NCBI GenBank assembly: GCA_910586855.1
Contig: CAJUJH010000004.1
Span: 62,001 to 126,000, forward strand
Reading direction: 5' to 3'
Source of the DNA: Candidatus Gastranaerophilales bacterium
GTDB lineage: Bacteria; Cyanobacteriota; Vampirovibrionia; Gastranaerophilales; Gastranaerophilaceae
DNA length: 64,000 nt
Shown here: positions 8,837 to 17,335 of the stretch, piece by piece
Layout: each line of letters starts with the position of its first letter
How positions within the stretch are numbered: position 1 is the first letter of the stretch
Program-made: the position numbers and the translations under genes
Notes under the pieces: generated by a model
The model's database searches: none
Told to the model about the DNA's origin: nothing
What the model saw: the letters and a program-made list of their open reading frames with translations, nothing else

Positions 8837-11590
8837 CTAAAAATTTAAATCTCTAAAAGTTATCTCCTTTAAATTTAAATCTTTTAAATAAACACTTTCT
8901 AGTTTGCTCTCCGTTAGTATATAAACCCTTTCTTTAGCGCGGGTAAGTGCTACATAGAACAATCTTTTTTCTTCATCCAAAATTTCAGCGTAGTTTTTAT
9001 TTAATGCTGTCATAATTTCAAAATCAGGATGAATGAAAGGGATAATTCCGTTTATTGTTCTTAAAACTATTACAATATCTGCTTCAAGCCCTTTTGATTT
9101 ATGTATGGTCATAATTTTAACTTTATTTTTATCAATAGTTTTCATTTTTGAAAGTTTTTTTGAAAATTCAAATTCTAAATTTGAGCCGGAGATTTTATTA
9201 AGTCTTGATAAAATAAGAAAATTTTTATCAGGATTGAGCCTTATAAGCCTGTGAATAGTTTTTAAATATTTTGATTTAATTTTTCCTGAATCGTTTTTAA
9301 ATGAATAAATTAAATCCGATTGATTTTCTTTGTTTATAAATGTTTTATCAACATTTATTTTTAATATTTCCCCGTCTTCATTTTTAGTCGGGTTTGATAA
9401 TGCTCCTCCAAAACCGCCTGCTGTCATAAGAGTGTTTGATGTATTTATTATATTTTTGTAAGAGCGGTAGTTATTTGTAAGGTTGTAAATTTCAGAATTA
9501 TTAAAAAGCTTTTTAAAATTTGTAAAATAATTTAAATCTGAACCTGCAAAACCGTTTATAGCTTGAAAATCATCTCCTGTTGCAAAAATTTGAACTTTCG
9601 GGTTGAAACATTTTATGGCTAAAATTAAATCAAAGAAAAGTTTTGAAAAATCTTGGTATTCATCAATTAATATGTATTTTAGTTTTTTGATTTGCAGTTT
9701 ATCATTTCCTGATATTTTAAATTCGCACTCTCCTTTGGAGGTTAGGATTTTTTTAGAAGCGCATATTATTAAATCATCAAAATCAGATAATCCTTCTTCT
9801 TTTAAGAGTTTTTGATATTCTAAAAATGCATTATATCCAAGTTTTAAAAATATTTTCGTTCTCTCTGAAAGATTTTTATCTTCCAGCTTTCTTTCAATAT
9901 AAAAATTATCAAATTTTGATTTCTTTATTGTAGAAATAAAATTTTCAATTGTTTTATAAAAACTTTTTATGTTCAATTCTTTTACTTTATTAAAGAGAGT
10001 TTCTTCATCCTGTTTTACAAGGTTAATATTGAATTTTTTAAATGTTTCATAAAGTGTTTGCTCGAAATTTTTTCTTATTTGAGAATCCTTTGCCCAGGTT
10101 TCAATTAGAGGAATATCTTTTTTTCTAAAATATCTTCTTTTTATATGCATATTTTTAATATATTTTGAAATATCAGATATTACGCCTTTTTTATTGAAAT
10201 AATCGGGTTCAAGCGCTTTTTCATCTACTCCCCAGTGTTCAAGATAAAATTCTTTTTCATCTTGTTTAATATAAAAATCAGGACGGTAGATATTCCAGTC
10301 ATCATCTATATTTAAGGTTTCTTTTTCGTTTTTTGAAAAAATTATGCTTTTTTCATATTGATAATCTATTCCATGTTCAAAAAGAAAATCTGCAATATAT
10401 TTTTCACCGTGAGACTTTACAATTTCACCCTGAAGTGTAATTTGTGACAAATCTTTTATAAATTTTATCTTTGAAGCATCGTTTATGTTGATTTCCTTTT
10501 TTATAGGGATTTCAAGGGAAGTTTTATAAAATTTATAAAATTCTTTTTTAAAATTCTTTTTTTCCAAGACATTATTAATTGCTCTTATTATAAATTCTTT
10601 TCGTTTTTTGTCTTCAATTATTTTGTTATCCAGGCATATACTTTTTGCAAAGCTGTGGAAGGTTTTAGCGTTTTCAAAACCTGTAGAATTTTTATTGTTA
10701 ATATAATTTTTTAAACCGTATTTTTCAAATAAATCTTTTCTGATTTTTACCTTAGCTTCTTTATTAAAAGCTAAAATTAAGATTTCATCAGGGTTTATAT
10801 TATATTTTTCAATTAAAAACAAGGTTTTAAGGCAAATGGTGCTTGTTTTTCCGCTTCCTGCGCGTGCTTTTAATAAAACATTCGGGTGGATTGAGGAAAT
10901 CGCTAAAGCTTTTTGTTCATCAATATTTTCGTAATTAAAGTATTGAAGTACATAATCTTTTTTTAAATTTTCATAATGTTCTTTTGTAATTATTTTCTTT
11001 TTGAAAAAAAGTGTGTCGGCTTCAATGAATTTATGCTGAGAGAGTATATTAATTAAATCCTCAACATCTTCCAAAAAAAGCCCCATAGCTTCTTTTTCAT
11101 TCTCAGGTAAGGTATTTGCGGTTTTGTAAAAATAAGAAAGTGCTTCTTTGAAATTCTTAGAGCTTAATTTTATAATATTTGTTTTAATTTTATGTGTGCA
11201 GGTTTTTAAATTAGAGATATAAGTATCTTCCAGATTTTTTAGAAGATTTTTGTTTTCTTTGTATAAATTTTCAAATTCTATAAAATTATCATTTGAAAGA
11301 TAATTTTCAGCTTTCTTTAATATTTCTTTATTATAAACCTCTGTTTTTAGTGCGTTAATAATGCTAAGGAATAAGATTTTAAAATTTTTCCATTCGTTTT
11401 TACTTAGATTTTCTTTAATTTCAAAAATAATTTCACGTTCTTTTGATGTTATCTTTGAAAAATCTCCAGCAATAATCATTGGGATTAATGTATTTATGTA
11501 TGTTTTTTCATTTTGAACAAAATCATTCAACCAAAGCATAGCAAGCTTTTTTATAGGGTATAATCTTTCCCTGTTTAAAATTTTTTCCAT
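8837..11590 (-). CDS. UvrD/Rep-family (helicase IV-like) superfamily 1 helicase with nuclease-like insert
   Basis: ATP-dependent DNA helicase of 917 residues. Walker A is KARAGSGKTS (241-250), Walker B is ILIDEYQDFS (about 640), motif V is IMTIHKSKGLEADIVI and motif VI is FYVALTRAKERVY. Between motifs Ia and II lies an insert with E-K-Y-I-A-D-F-L-F-E, YRPDFYI and YLEHWG. These resemble the vestigial PD-(D/E)XK-like domain of helicase IV (HelD) proteins, though the usual lysine is not present. The first 230 residues are helical and not recognised. It is probably in DNA repair or recombination. It is a single gene, not part of an evident defence cluster. Confidence 0.88.
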   Translation of the reverse strand: MEKILNRERLYPIKKLAMLWLNDFVQNEKTYINTLIPMIIAGDFSKITSKEREIIFEIKENLSKNEWKNFKILFLSIINALKTEVYNKEILKKAENYLSNDNFIEFENLYKENKNLLKNLEDTYISNLKTCTHKIKTNIIKLSSKNFKEALSYFYKTANTLPENEKEAMGLFLEDVEDLINILSQHKFIEADTLFFKKKIITKEHYENLKKDYVLQYFNYENIDEQKALAISSIHPNVLLKARAGSGKTSTICLKTLFLIEKYNINPDEILILAFNKEAKVKIRKDLFEKYGLKNYINNKNSTGFENAKTFHSFAKSICLDNKIIEDKKRKEFIIRAINNVLEKKNFKKEFYKFYKTSLEIPIKKEININDASKIKFIKDLSQITLQGEIVKSHGEKYIADFLFEHGIDYQYEKSIIFSKNEKETLNIDDDWNIYRPDFYIKQDEKEFYLEHWGVDEKALEPDYFNKKGVISDISKYIKNMHIKRRYFRKKDIPLIETWAKDSQIRKNFEQTLYETFKKFNINLVKQDEETLFNKVKELNIKSFYKTIENFISTIKKSKFDNFYIERKLEDKNLSERTKIFLKLGYNAFLEYQKLLKEEGLSDFDDLIICASKKILTSKGECEFKISGNDKLQIKKLKYILIDEYQDFSKLFFDLILAIKCFNPKVQIFATGDDFQAINGFAGSDLNYFTNFKKLFNNSEIYNLTNNYRSYKNIINTSNTLMTAGGFGGALSNPTKNEDGEILKINVDKTFINKENQSDLIYSFKNDSGKIKSKYLKTIHRLIRLNPDKNFLILSRLNKISGSNLEFEFSKKLSKMKTIDKNKVKIMTIHKSKGLEADIVIVLRTINGIIPFIHPDFEIMTALNKNYAEILDEEKRLFYVALTRAKERVYILTESKLESVYLKDLNLKEITFRDLNF

Positions 11591-11678
11591 AGTTTAATCC
11601 AAGCAATTAATTTAATATTTCAGCATATTCTATTACAAGCAAGCGTATCACAATTTATATAATTTTGCAAAAAATGCA

Positions 11679-11714
11679 ATAAAGCTTGAGATTATGTAAA
11701 ATCTCAAGCTTTAT
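11679..11714 (-). terminator. Intrinsic terminator of the LEA-like gene
   Basis: A perfect 15-bp stem (11679-11693 with 11700-11714) with a 6-base loop. Read on the minus strand it lies 40 bp past the stop of the gene at 11753 and is followed by a T-rich tract (GCATTTTTTGC). It is the longest perfect hairpin of this kind in the first half of the window. Confidence 0.8.
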
Positions 11715-11752
11715 ATAATATTAAAGGAGGAAAGTTAAAGCTGCTTTAAATT

Positions 11753-12124
11753 TTATGCAGCATCTTCTTTTTTGTCAGGAAGGATTTCTGTATATTCTTC
11801 ATATTCTTCTTTGACAATTACATCATGTTCATCCATATTGTCCATTTTGCAAAACTCTTCCTGTATTTTCATTTTATTTTCATCGTCAGTACCATCTAAA
11901 CTATCGCAAAGCTGTTCATTAAGTTGTTCACCTGGAGTTTGAGCAGCATCTACAATGTTATCCTTCATATCATTAAGTTTTTCTCCGCCTTCTTTAAATT
12001 TATCTTTGACGTTTTCCATTGCATCTCCTGCAAAATCTTTAGCTTTTTCAAAGCCTTCTTTCATTTTTTCTCCGGTTTTTTCAAAACCGTCTTTTACTTT
12101 ATCCATAAGCTTATCTTCATGCAT
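11753..12124 (-). CDS. LEA/apolipoprotein-like amphipathic helical protein
   Basis: Charged protein of 123 residues with no signal peptide. Residues 5-60 are built of repeated amphipathic units of about 11 residues (V-K-D-G-F-E-K-T-G-E-K, M-K-E-G-F-E-K-A-K-D-F), the pattern of late-embryogenesis-abundant and CsbD-like stress proteins that fold on drying or on membranes. The C-terminal half is acidic, with two cysteines (C-D-S-L-D and E-F-C-K-M-D), and unlike LEA proteins. A stress-protective role is a guess from composition. It is transcribed alone, with its own terminator. Confidence 0.6.
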   Translation of the reverse strand: MHEDKLMDKVKDGFEKTGEKMKEGFEKAKDFAGDAMENVKDKFKEGGEKLNDMKDNIVDAAQTPGEQLNEQLCDSLDGTDDENKMKIQEEFCKMDNMDEHDVIVKEEYEEYTEILPDKKEDAA

Positions 12125-12281
12125 CTTTCATTCCCTTTCTTTGTATATACTTAGTCAAACATTAAACAGTAAGGTAAGATATCTTTCCTTTTTTATTCCA
12201 AATCTTGACAATACTATAATAAACAATTGGGCTAAGCCTTTCATTGCCGTTTAGGGTAATATTTTTGTAATCTAATGATAA

Positions 12282-12305
12282 TTAGAATAATGTTTATTAT
12301 TCTAA
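12282..12305 (-). terminator. Hairpin overlapping the end of the sulfatase-like gene
   Basis: A perfect 10-bp stem, TTAGAATAAT (12282-12291) with ATTATTCTAA (12296-12305), and a 4-base loop overlap the stop codon at 12297. The downstream T content on the minus strand is only moderate, so this is a plausible rather than strong terminator for the 15462-12297 gene cluster. Confidence 0.5.
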
Positions 12306-13895
12306 ATTGTTTTTTGGTTCATAAAGTTTTTTAAATTCTTTGCTGCTTAAAGTTTTTGAATTTTTAAAATATTTATAATTCTCGCATCCTATACCGCAAA
12401 AAATCATTGTATGTCTGTCGGGAATCGTACTATAGTTTGTATTAAATACATCATTTGAAAATAGTCTGTATAAATTTACAAGGGATTTTGCCTCTTTTAT
12501 TTTATTGGTTTTATTGTCAGGATTATAATATGCACCAAATGTTGTAAATCTTGTGCGAATTGAAAGTTTATCATCCAAGATATCACTAATATGTTTGTCC
12601 CAGTCTTTTATATAATGATTAGTCCTTATTCCATGGTCTCCCGAGATTAAAATAATCGGCTTTGTATCAGAGTTTTCAAAAACAAAATCAATAAAATTTA
12701 GAACCTCTTTATTTGTAAATTTAAGATGCGGCAAAAATCCATCTTTGTTTATAAGCCATTGAGAATTTATTACTTTATCACTTGTAATAGAAGTATCCGT
12801 TTGTTTGTTGCCGTTTTCATCAAAGAAGTATGGATAATGCGGCATTTCAATATGAGCGAAAACAAGCTTTGGTTCCTTATACTTTACAATTTCATCTTTA
12901 AATTTCACAAACGGGTTTAATTCTTTATTTTCCTTTATGAGTCTTTTCCAAACGGAATAATTGCATTTTAAATAAATATAAGAATAATTGTATACTTCAT
13001 CCAATCCGTACTTATAGATTTTTCTGCTCATTATTCCGTTAATCATGGTTGTATTTTTTGGTTTTACGGGTCTAAAAAATGAAGAATGATTAAAATAAAC
13101 AGTTTTTCTTCCGCTTTGTTGCGCGAGTTTAAAAATTTCAGCATTATTTATAGCATCAAATCTGTTTTTAAAATTTAAATCTTCAACATAATTCATATTA
13201 AGCATTGTTGGAAGTGCCATAGATGTCAGGCTATAGTTTGCATAAATATTATTAAATACATAAAAGCCGCGCTTTTGAAGTTCGTATGCAAAGTTTGAAT
13301 TATCATAATTGAAAAGTTCTTTTAAAGATGTTTCACCGGGGTACATATCAAGCATAATGATATAAATATCCCGTTTTATTTCACTATTTATTTCTTTATT
13401 ATTTTGAAATTTATCTTCAGATATAGAAGAAACTGAATTTTTAAAATTATTCCGCACCCCCCCCTTTGTTTTTAGAAGGACTGAAATAAAATCAAAACAT
13501 ATAAAAACAGCTAAAATAATTGATATAACCGTAATAATATCTTTAAAAGGCTTTTTGGTTCCTGCTTTGTACAGCAGGTATAAAATACATAAAATCAAAG
13601 GAATTATAAGTAAAATACCAAAATTACTAGCAGTTTTTGGATTTATAAAATAAAACATAATTCCTAAAGCAGACGATAGATAAAAAGAGAAGCATAATTT
13701 TCTTGAGATAAGGAAAAGTAAAAATGTAAAAGCAAAAATTGGAATAAGAACTGTAATAATGCCTGCAAAGAGATAATGTATCTCAAGAGAATAGTAGTTT
13801 TGCGTATAAAAATGAAAAACAGGATACAAACTTAAAAACGCAAAACAAGCTCCGAGTATTAAATAATCTTTATCTTGTTTAGTTAAAGTTTTCAT
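12297..13895 (-). CDS. Membrane sulfatase/phosphoglycerol transferase-like enzyme (alkaline phosphatase superfamily)
   Basis: Enzyme of 532 residues with four or five N-terminal membrane segments (to about residue 135) and an extracytoplasmic alkaline-phosphatase-fold domain. Metal and nucleophile motifs are visible: IIMLDMYPG, YSLTSMALPTML carrying the likely Thr/Ser nucleophile, FAHIEMPHYPY, and ISGDHGIRTNH with the late Asp-His pair. The architecture is that of lipoteichoic-acid-synthase or phosphoethanolamine-transferase relatives, so it probably modifies an envelope glycan or lipid. Its start overlaps the end of the methyltransferase gene by one base. A G8 tract (13457-13464) sits in the linker between membrane and catalytic parts, so slippage would leave only the membrane stub. 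Confidence 0.82.
   Translation of the reverse strand: MKTLTKQDKDYLILGACFAFLSLYPVFHFYTQNYYSLEIHYLFAGIITVLIPIFAFTFLLFLISRKLCFSFYLSSALGIMFYFINPKTASNFGILLIIPLILCILYLLYKAGTKKPFKDIITVISIILAVFICFDFISVLLKTKGGVRNNFKNSVSSISEDKFQNNKEINSEIKRDIYIIMLDMYPGETSLKELFNYDNSNFAYELQKRGFYVFNNIYANYSLTSMALPTMLNMNYVEDLNFKNRFDAINNAEIFKLAQQSGRKTVYFNHSSFFRPVKPKNTTMINGIMSRKIYKYGLDEVYNYSYIYLKCNYSVWKRLIKENKELNPFVKFKDEIVKYKEPKLVFAHIEMPHYPYFFDENGNKQTDTSITSDKVINSQWLINKDGFLPHLKFTNKEVLNFIDFVFENSDTKPIILISGDHGIRTNHYIKDWDKHISDILDDKLSIRTRFTTFGAYYNPDNKTNKIKEAKSLVNLYRLFSNDVFNTNYSTIPDRHTMIFCGIGCENYKYFKNSKTLSSKEFKKLYEPKNNLE
13457..13464 (-). repeat. G8 homopolymer tract inside the sulfatase-like gene
   Basis: Eight consecutive C on the plus strand, encoding K-G-G-V in the sulfatase-like protein between its membrane part and its catalytic domain. 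At its present length the reading frame is open. It is the second G8 tract of the window. Confidence 0.85.
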
Positions 13896-15262
13896 TATTC
13901 TTTTACCTTAAAAAGATATAAAATCCTTTGCGTGTCTTTGATTTCATCTTTTCTAACAAGAGTATAATATTTTGAAAATGAATTTTCAAAATGTTCAATA
14001 TCATAATCATTAAAAATATCTTTTCTGCTGTTTAAAAGTTCTTGCACCTTTGAATCTTCTTTTTTAACAAATTCAATAATTAGATATCTTGATATTTGGC
14101 TGAAATATTGGGCAATTTTATTAAAAGGAAGATTATTTGAGATTGCAAGATGGTGAATTAGAGCAAGTGCTAAAGCGATATCAACATTATTTGCCCGCTC
14201 AAGTATTGTTTTTCTTTCTTCATTTGCCCAGCCGATATTGGGAGATGGATTTACAAGGTCAAAAACCAAAGGTAAAATATTGGTCTCATTTTGTGTTTTA
14301 ACTGTTTTATAGTTTTCATCAACTGCATTATAATCAATATCAAAGCAGATTATTTTTTTTGCAGTATCTTTAAATATTCTTGAAAAATGTCCTGTGTTTG
14401 CTCCAAAGTCCCAAATAATTTTAGAATCTATAAGTTTTTTGTATTGTTCAATTAATTTTTTCTTTTCTTCAAACGAGCTTTCTGTATAGTTTGTATTGTT
14501 GTAATAATTTTTCCACTCGCTTTCATTTGTTTTGACTTCAAGACCTTTAATAAGCCCCATAAGACCGTCAAGGATAGCCAAATGCTGGAATTTTGTCATT
14601 TTTTGATTTATGGATTTTTTCTTTGTTGAAGAATATTGTTTTAAAAACTTTGAATGAAGGTGGATGTGGGTTAAAATTCCGGGGTTAAATTTAGTGTGTT
14701 TTGGAAGTATTTTAGATACTATTTCTAAATCAAGTCCATCAATATCTGCAAGGAAAAATTTTGCACATCTTGGGTCAATATATTTCATAATTAAAAGCGG
14801 GGCAAGAAAATGTTTGCAAAATTGTTTATATGCAACCCAAGGTTTTTCTTCAAATTTTTCAAATGAAGTTGTATCAATTAAAAGAGGTTTTCCTTCAAAA
14901 AACTGGATATTAAAAGCGGAGGCATCTTTCAAACTCATATCAAATTCAAGAGCAATTTGCTGAATTTTAAGCGTTGCAAGGGTAGCATCTTTATATTGAT
15001 TAAAAGACCACTCATAAGGATAGGTTATAAAAACTTTTTTGGGCTCAATTATCTTATAAACGTTTGTTTCTTCAGGTTTATCATATTCTGTATGATTAAT
15101 TAAAAGATTTTGTGAAATTAGTTTTTCATATAAACCGGAAGTCATTAATTTATCATAATTTTCTTTGTATGAATTAAAAATTTTGCGTAAAATTTTACCA
15201 TTATCGTTATATATAACGGCATCTCTATCTCTAAATGAGGAGTTTTCAGGATTTATACTCAT
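13895..15262 (-). CDS. Class I SAM-dependent methyltransferase, envelope-cluster type
   Basis: Methyltransferase of 455 residues. The SAM-binding motif I is IIWDFGANTGHFSRI (about residue 285) and motif II is IICFDIDYNAV. The N-terminal half carries phrases of a widespread family next to sulfatases: NSSFRDRDAVIY near the start, TYPYEWSFNQYKDATLATL and LKDASAFNIQFFEG, probably an accessory domain. It overlaps the sulfatase-like gene by one base and the small membrane gene upstream by four, so the three are translationally coupled. The substrate is not known; the neighbours point to a cell-surface glycan or lipid. Confidence 0.85.
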   Translation of the reverse strand: MSINPENSSFRDRDAVIYNDNGKILRKIFNSYKENYDKLMTSGLYEKLISQNLLINHTEYDKPEETNVYKIIEPKKVFITYPYEWSFNQYKDATLATLKIQQIALEFDMSLKDASAFNIQFFEGKPLLIDTTSFEKFEEKPWVAYKQFCKHFLAPLLIMKYIDPRCAKFFLADIDGLDLEIVSKILPKHTKFNPGILTHIHLHSKFLKQYSSTKKKSINQKMTKFQHLAILDGLMGLIKGLEVKTNESEWKNYYNNTNYTESSFEEKKKLIEQYKKLIDSKIIWDFGANTGHFSRIFKDTAKKIICFDIDYNAVDENYKTVKTQNETNILPLVFDLVNPSPNIGWANEERKTILERANNVDIALALALIHHLAISNNLPFNKIAQYFSQISRYLIIEFVKKEDSKVQELLNSRKDIFNDYDIEHFENSFSKYYTLVRKDEIKDTQRILYLFKVKE

Positions 15263-15462
15263 TTATTCCTCTTGAAAACTTTGCCTGCAAAAGTTTTTAT
15301 TTTCCCCCAGTAAACTTTAACAGTATAGCCAACTGCAGCAAATGCAGCCACTAATATTTGTATCACCATACTTCCTGTACTGGGGTCTATATATGCATGG
15401 GCTGTTTGCGGTATAGAAAGCAAGATTAAACTTAATATCATTATATGTTTGAACTTTTTCAT
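15259..15462 (-). CDS. Small YIDPSTGS-type membrane protein
   Basis: Peptide of 67 residues with an N-terminal signal peptide (M-K-K-F-K-H-I-M then a hydrophobic core ending A-H-A), the motif AYIDPSTGSMVIQI at the mature N-terminus, one membrane segment and a basic tail. I chose the ATG at 15462 because GGAG lies ten bases upstream; an in-frame ATG at 15513 would hide the signal peptide. Small proteins with a Y-I-D-P-G/S-T-G-S motif recur beside methyltransferase and sulfatase-like genes in many bacteria, but I know of no assigned function. It is the first gene of the three-gene envelope cluster. Confidence 0.78.
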   Translation of the reverse strand: MKKFKHIMILSLILLSIPQTAHAYIDPSTGSMVIQILVAAFAAVGYTVKVYWGKIKTFAGKVFKRNK

Positions 15463-15564
15463 ATATTTTAACTCCAATACCATTATTCTATTTTGCAGAA
15501 AAAGTTTTGACAAATTTTTAATATTACTTTATTTAAAGAAAATTAAAAAGAATTAAAAAGGGGC

Positions 15565-15593
15565 TTGATATTTTTTTTTGTGTTTGGTAGTAT
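15565..15593 (+). promoter_or_regulatory. Promoter of tRNA-Ala
   Basis: A -35 box TTGATA (15565-15570), a spacer of 17 bp and a -10 box TAGTAT (15588-15593). A short hairpin, CACCT/AGGTG, lies at about 15606-15624 in the predicted 5' leader of the tRNA. Confidence 0.65.
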
Positions 15594-15678
15594 TATTTAC
15601 TGTGAACACCTTAATTTTTAGGTGGTTGACAAATGAATAAAAGGTTTACTTTATTATTAAATGTAGACCATCCCATAT

Positions 15679-15751
15679 GGGGGATTAGCTCAGTTGGTAG
15701 AGCACCTGCTTTGCACGCAGGGGGTCAGGAGTTCGAGCCTCCTATCCTCCA
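15679..15751 (+). tRNA. tRNA-Ala (anticodon TGC)
   Basis: A 73-base gene forming a full cloverleaf. The acceptor stem GGGGGAT pairs with ATCCTCC with one G-T pair and discriminator A. The D arm contains AGCTCAGTTGGTAGAGC, the anticodon stem CCTGC/GCAGG encloses TTTGCAC with anticodon TGC, and the T arm contains GGTTCGA-type sequence (GAGTTCGAGCCTC). CCA is not encoded. Its 3' part is the attachment site of the element that follows. Confidence 0.96.
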
Positions 15752-15787
15752 AAATTATTTAAAGAGCCGACAAGGCTCTTTTTTAGT
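15708..15787 (+). repeat. attL: 80-bp direct repeat within tRNA-Ala and its terminator
   Basis: Bases 15708-15787 match 28134-28213 at 79 of 80 positions, the mismatch being G15769 versus T28195. The repeat runs from the anticodon stem of the tRNA through its 3' end and intrinsic terminator, so the integrated tRNA stays complete. The offset of 12,426 bp is the period of the inserted element. Confidence 0.92.
15762..15784 (+). terminator. Intrinsic terminator of tRNA-Ala
   Basis: A 7-bp stem, AAGAGCC with GGCTCTT (15762-15768 and 15774-15780), is followed by TTTT. It is duplicated at 28188-28210 as part of attR. Confidence 0.85.
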
Positions 15788-15856
15788 ACCTTTCCGCCAT
15801 ATTTAAATTTGCCCGCCATTTTTAAAATTCACCATTTTTGCACCAATTCCCCCGCC

Positions 15857-15876
15857 TTGTTGCAAATTTGTTGCAA
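15857..15876 (+). repeat. Subterminal repeat, left copy
   Basis: TTGTTGCAAATTTGTTGCAA, about 70 bp inside attL, matches 27987-28006 near attR at 19 of 20 bases and in the same orientation. It could be an arm-type site for the integrase or excisionase. Confidence 0.5.
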
Positions 15877-15997
15877 GAATTTCAAGTTTCAATTTGTGCT
15901 GTTTATTATTTGGTGGTATTTTAAAGAAGAAAACAACTAAAGTCATAGCAAATGAATAGCATCTATTCAAAGTTTTCAATAAGGAGTGATGGAATAT

Positions 15998-17290
15998 ATG
16001 CAAAACATTGTAACAACGGAAGCTTTTATTGATGATAAATTGGATAGGCTATCTCTAGCACAAAATTTTAAAACCATATTGCTTAATACAGATGCTAATG
16101 TTTTTAGCATTAGTGCTTCTTGGGGTGGTGGTAAGACATATTTTGTAGAGAATTTAATAAAATTACTTGGCGAAGATTCTATTAATATCTTATATAATGC
16201 TTGGGAGACGGACTTTTATGATTCCCCACTTATTCCTTTACTAGTGGAAATGTTGTCAAAAATCGAACAAAACAAAGACGAATTGGAACAAGAAATATCA
16301 AAGTGCAAAACAATTGCAAGCAATATAGTAGGAAAAACAAGCTTTCAATTTGGAGTTGGTACCGAGTTTGTTAATTTTTCTGCAATATTTGACCCAAGCA
16401 AAAAACTTATAGATTCAAAATACATTGAACTAAAAAACAAAATACTGGAATTTAAAAAAGAATTAAGTAACATTCAACATAAACTTGGAAAAAAGGTAAT
16501 AATATTCGTTGATGAACTTGATAGATGTCATCCAATATATGCAATCAAAACTCTTGAAATAATAAAGCATTTTTTTGGAATACCAAATGTAATTTTTGTT
16601 TTGGCAATTGATAAAAAACAAATTGAAAATTCGGTAAGAACCGTGTTTGGAATAAATATTGATGAAACAGATGGATATTTAAGAAAATTTATTGATGTTG
16701 AATTTGTTTTACCTGTTCCGAATCTTAAAAAACTTATAGATTTTCATATGGATAATACAATGGGCAAGATAGAGAAATTTATAAAAGATAAAAAATACTA
16801 TATGTATCGCTCTACAAGTAGTATCCCTACGGAAAAAGAGAAGATTTCAAATTTAATAGAAAAAACATTGTGTTTTTTAATGTTTAAGCCAAGAGATGTG
16901 GAGAAATATTTTATTCGATTGAGCTTAACTCTTGATATATTGTCAAAAAATGACATTTTGTTTATAGAACCTTTCGTTGTTTTAAACGCTCTTTGCTTGT
17001 TCAAAGGCGGAAGTGAATTTAGAAATTATTGCGGTGGAGAGGAAACTGGAATAACAAAATATATCAATACTAAAATATTAAAACACTGGGAAAATTTCTT
17101 TAACAATGATGAATTTGTAAAAACTGTACGAAGAGCACGCCAAATGGATAGTTATTCTCAATATACAAAAGAAGATAATGCATATGAAATATTTTACAAT
17201 TTTTTTAGCACAGGCGGCGAAGCAGAAGCTACAAAATATTTAAATCAATATCCAAGTAATATTGAATTCATAAACAATTTTAATATTTAG
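15998..17290 (+). CDS. KAP-family P-loop NTPase
   Basis: Protein of about 430 residues. Walker A SASWGGGKT lies near residue 40, and Walker B IIFVDELDRC near 170 is followed by AIKTLEIIKHFF and VIFVLAIDKKQIENSV, the KAP NTPase signature. Most KAP proteins carry inserted membrane helices; none is obvious here. I place the start at ATG 15998, 11 bases after AAGGAG; ATG 15989 and GTG 15986 are alternatives but crowd that site. It faces away from the integrase at the tRNA end of the element, the usual cargo position. KAP NTPases recur in mobile elements and some act in phage defence or exclusion; a defence role here is inference. Confidence 0.82.
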   Translation: MQNIVTTEAFIDDKLDRLSLAQNFKTILLNTDANVFSISASWGGGKTYFVENLIKLLGEDSINILYNAWETDFYDSPLIPLLVEMLSKIEQNKDELEQEISKCKTIASNIVGKTSFQFGVGTEFVNFSAIFDPSKKLIDSKYIELKNKILEFKKELSNIQHKLGKKVIIFVDELDRCHPIYAIKTLEIIKHFFGIPNVIFVLAIDKKQIENSVRTVFGINIDETDGYLRKFIDVEFVLPVPNLKKLIDFHMDNTMGKIEKFIKDKKYYMYRSTSSIPTEKEKISNLIEKTLCFLMFKPRDVEKYFIRLSLTLDILSKNDILFIEPFVVLNALCLFKGGSEFRNYCGGEETGITKYINTKILKHWENFFNNDEFVKTVRRARQMDSYSQYTKEDNAYEIFYNFFSTGGEAEATKYLNQYPSNIEFINNFNI

Positions 17291-17335
17291 ATGGTTTTTA
17301 TAATAAGTTTTGGGTAAACTATTTAAATTTAGCAA

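Noticed and set aside
15463..15513. N-terminal extension of the YIDP membrane peptide
   Set aside because: It would bury the signal peptide and lacks a ribosome binding site; ATG 15462 has GGAG upstream.
15633..15807. Plus-strand ORF running through tRNA-Ala
   Set aside because: It covers the whole tRNA and terminator; an accidental open frame.
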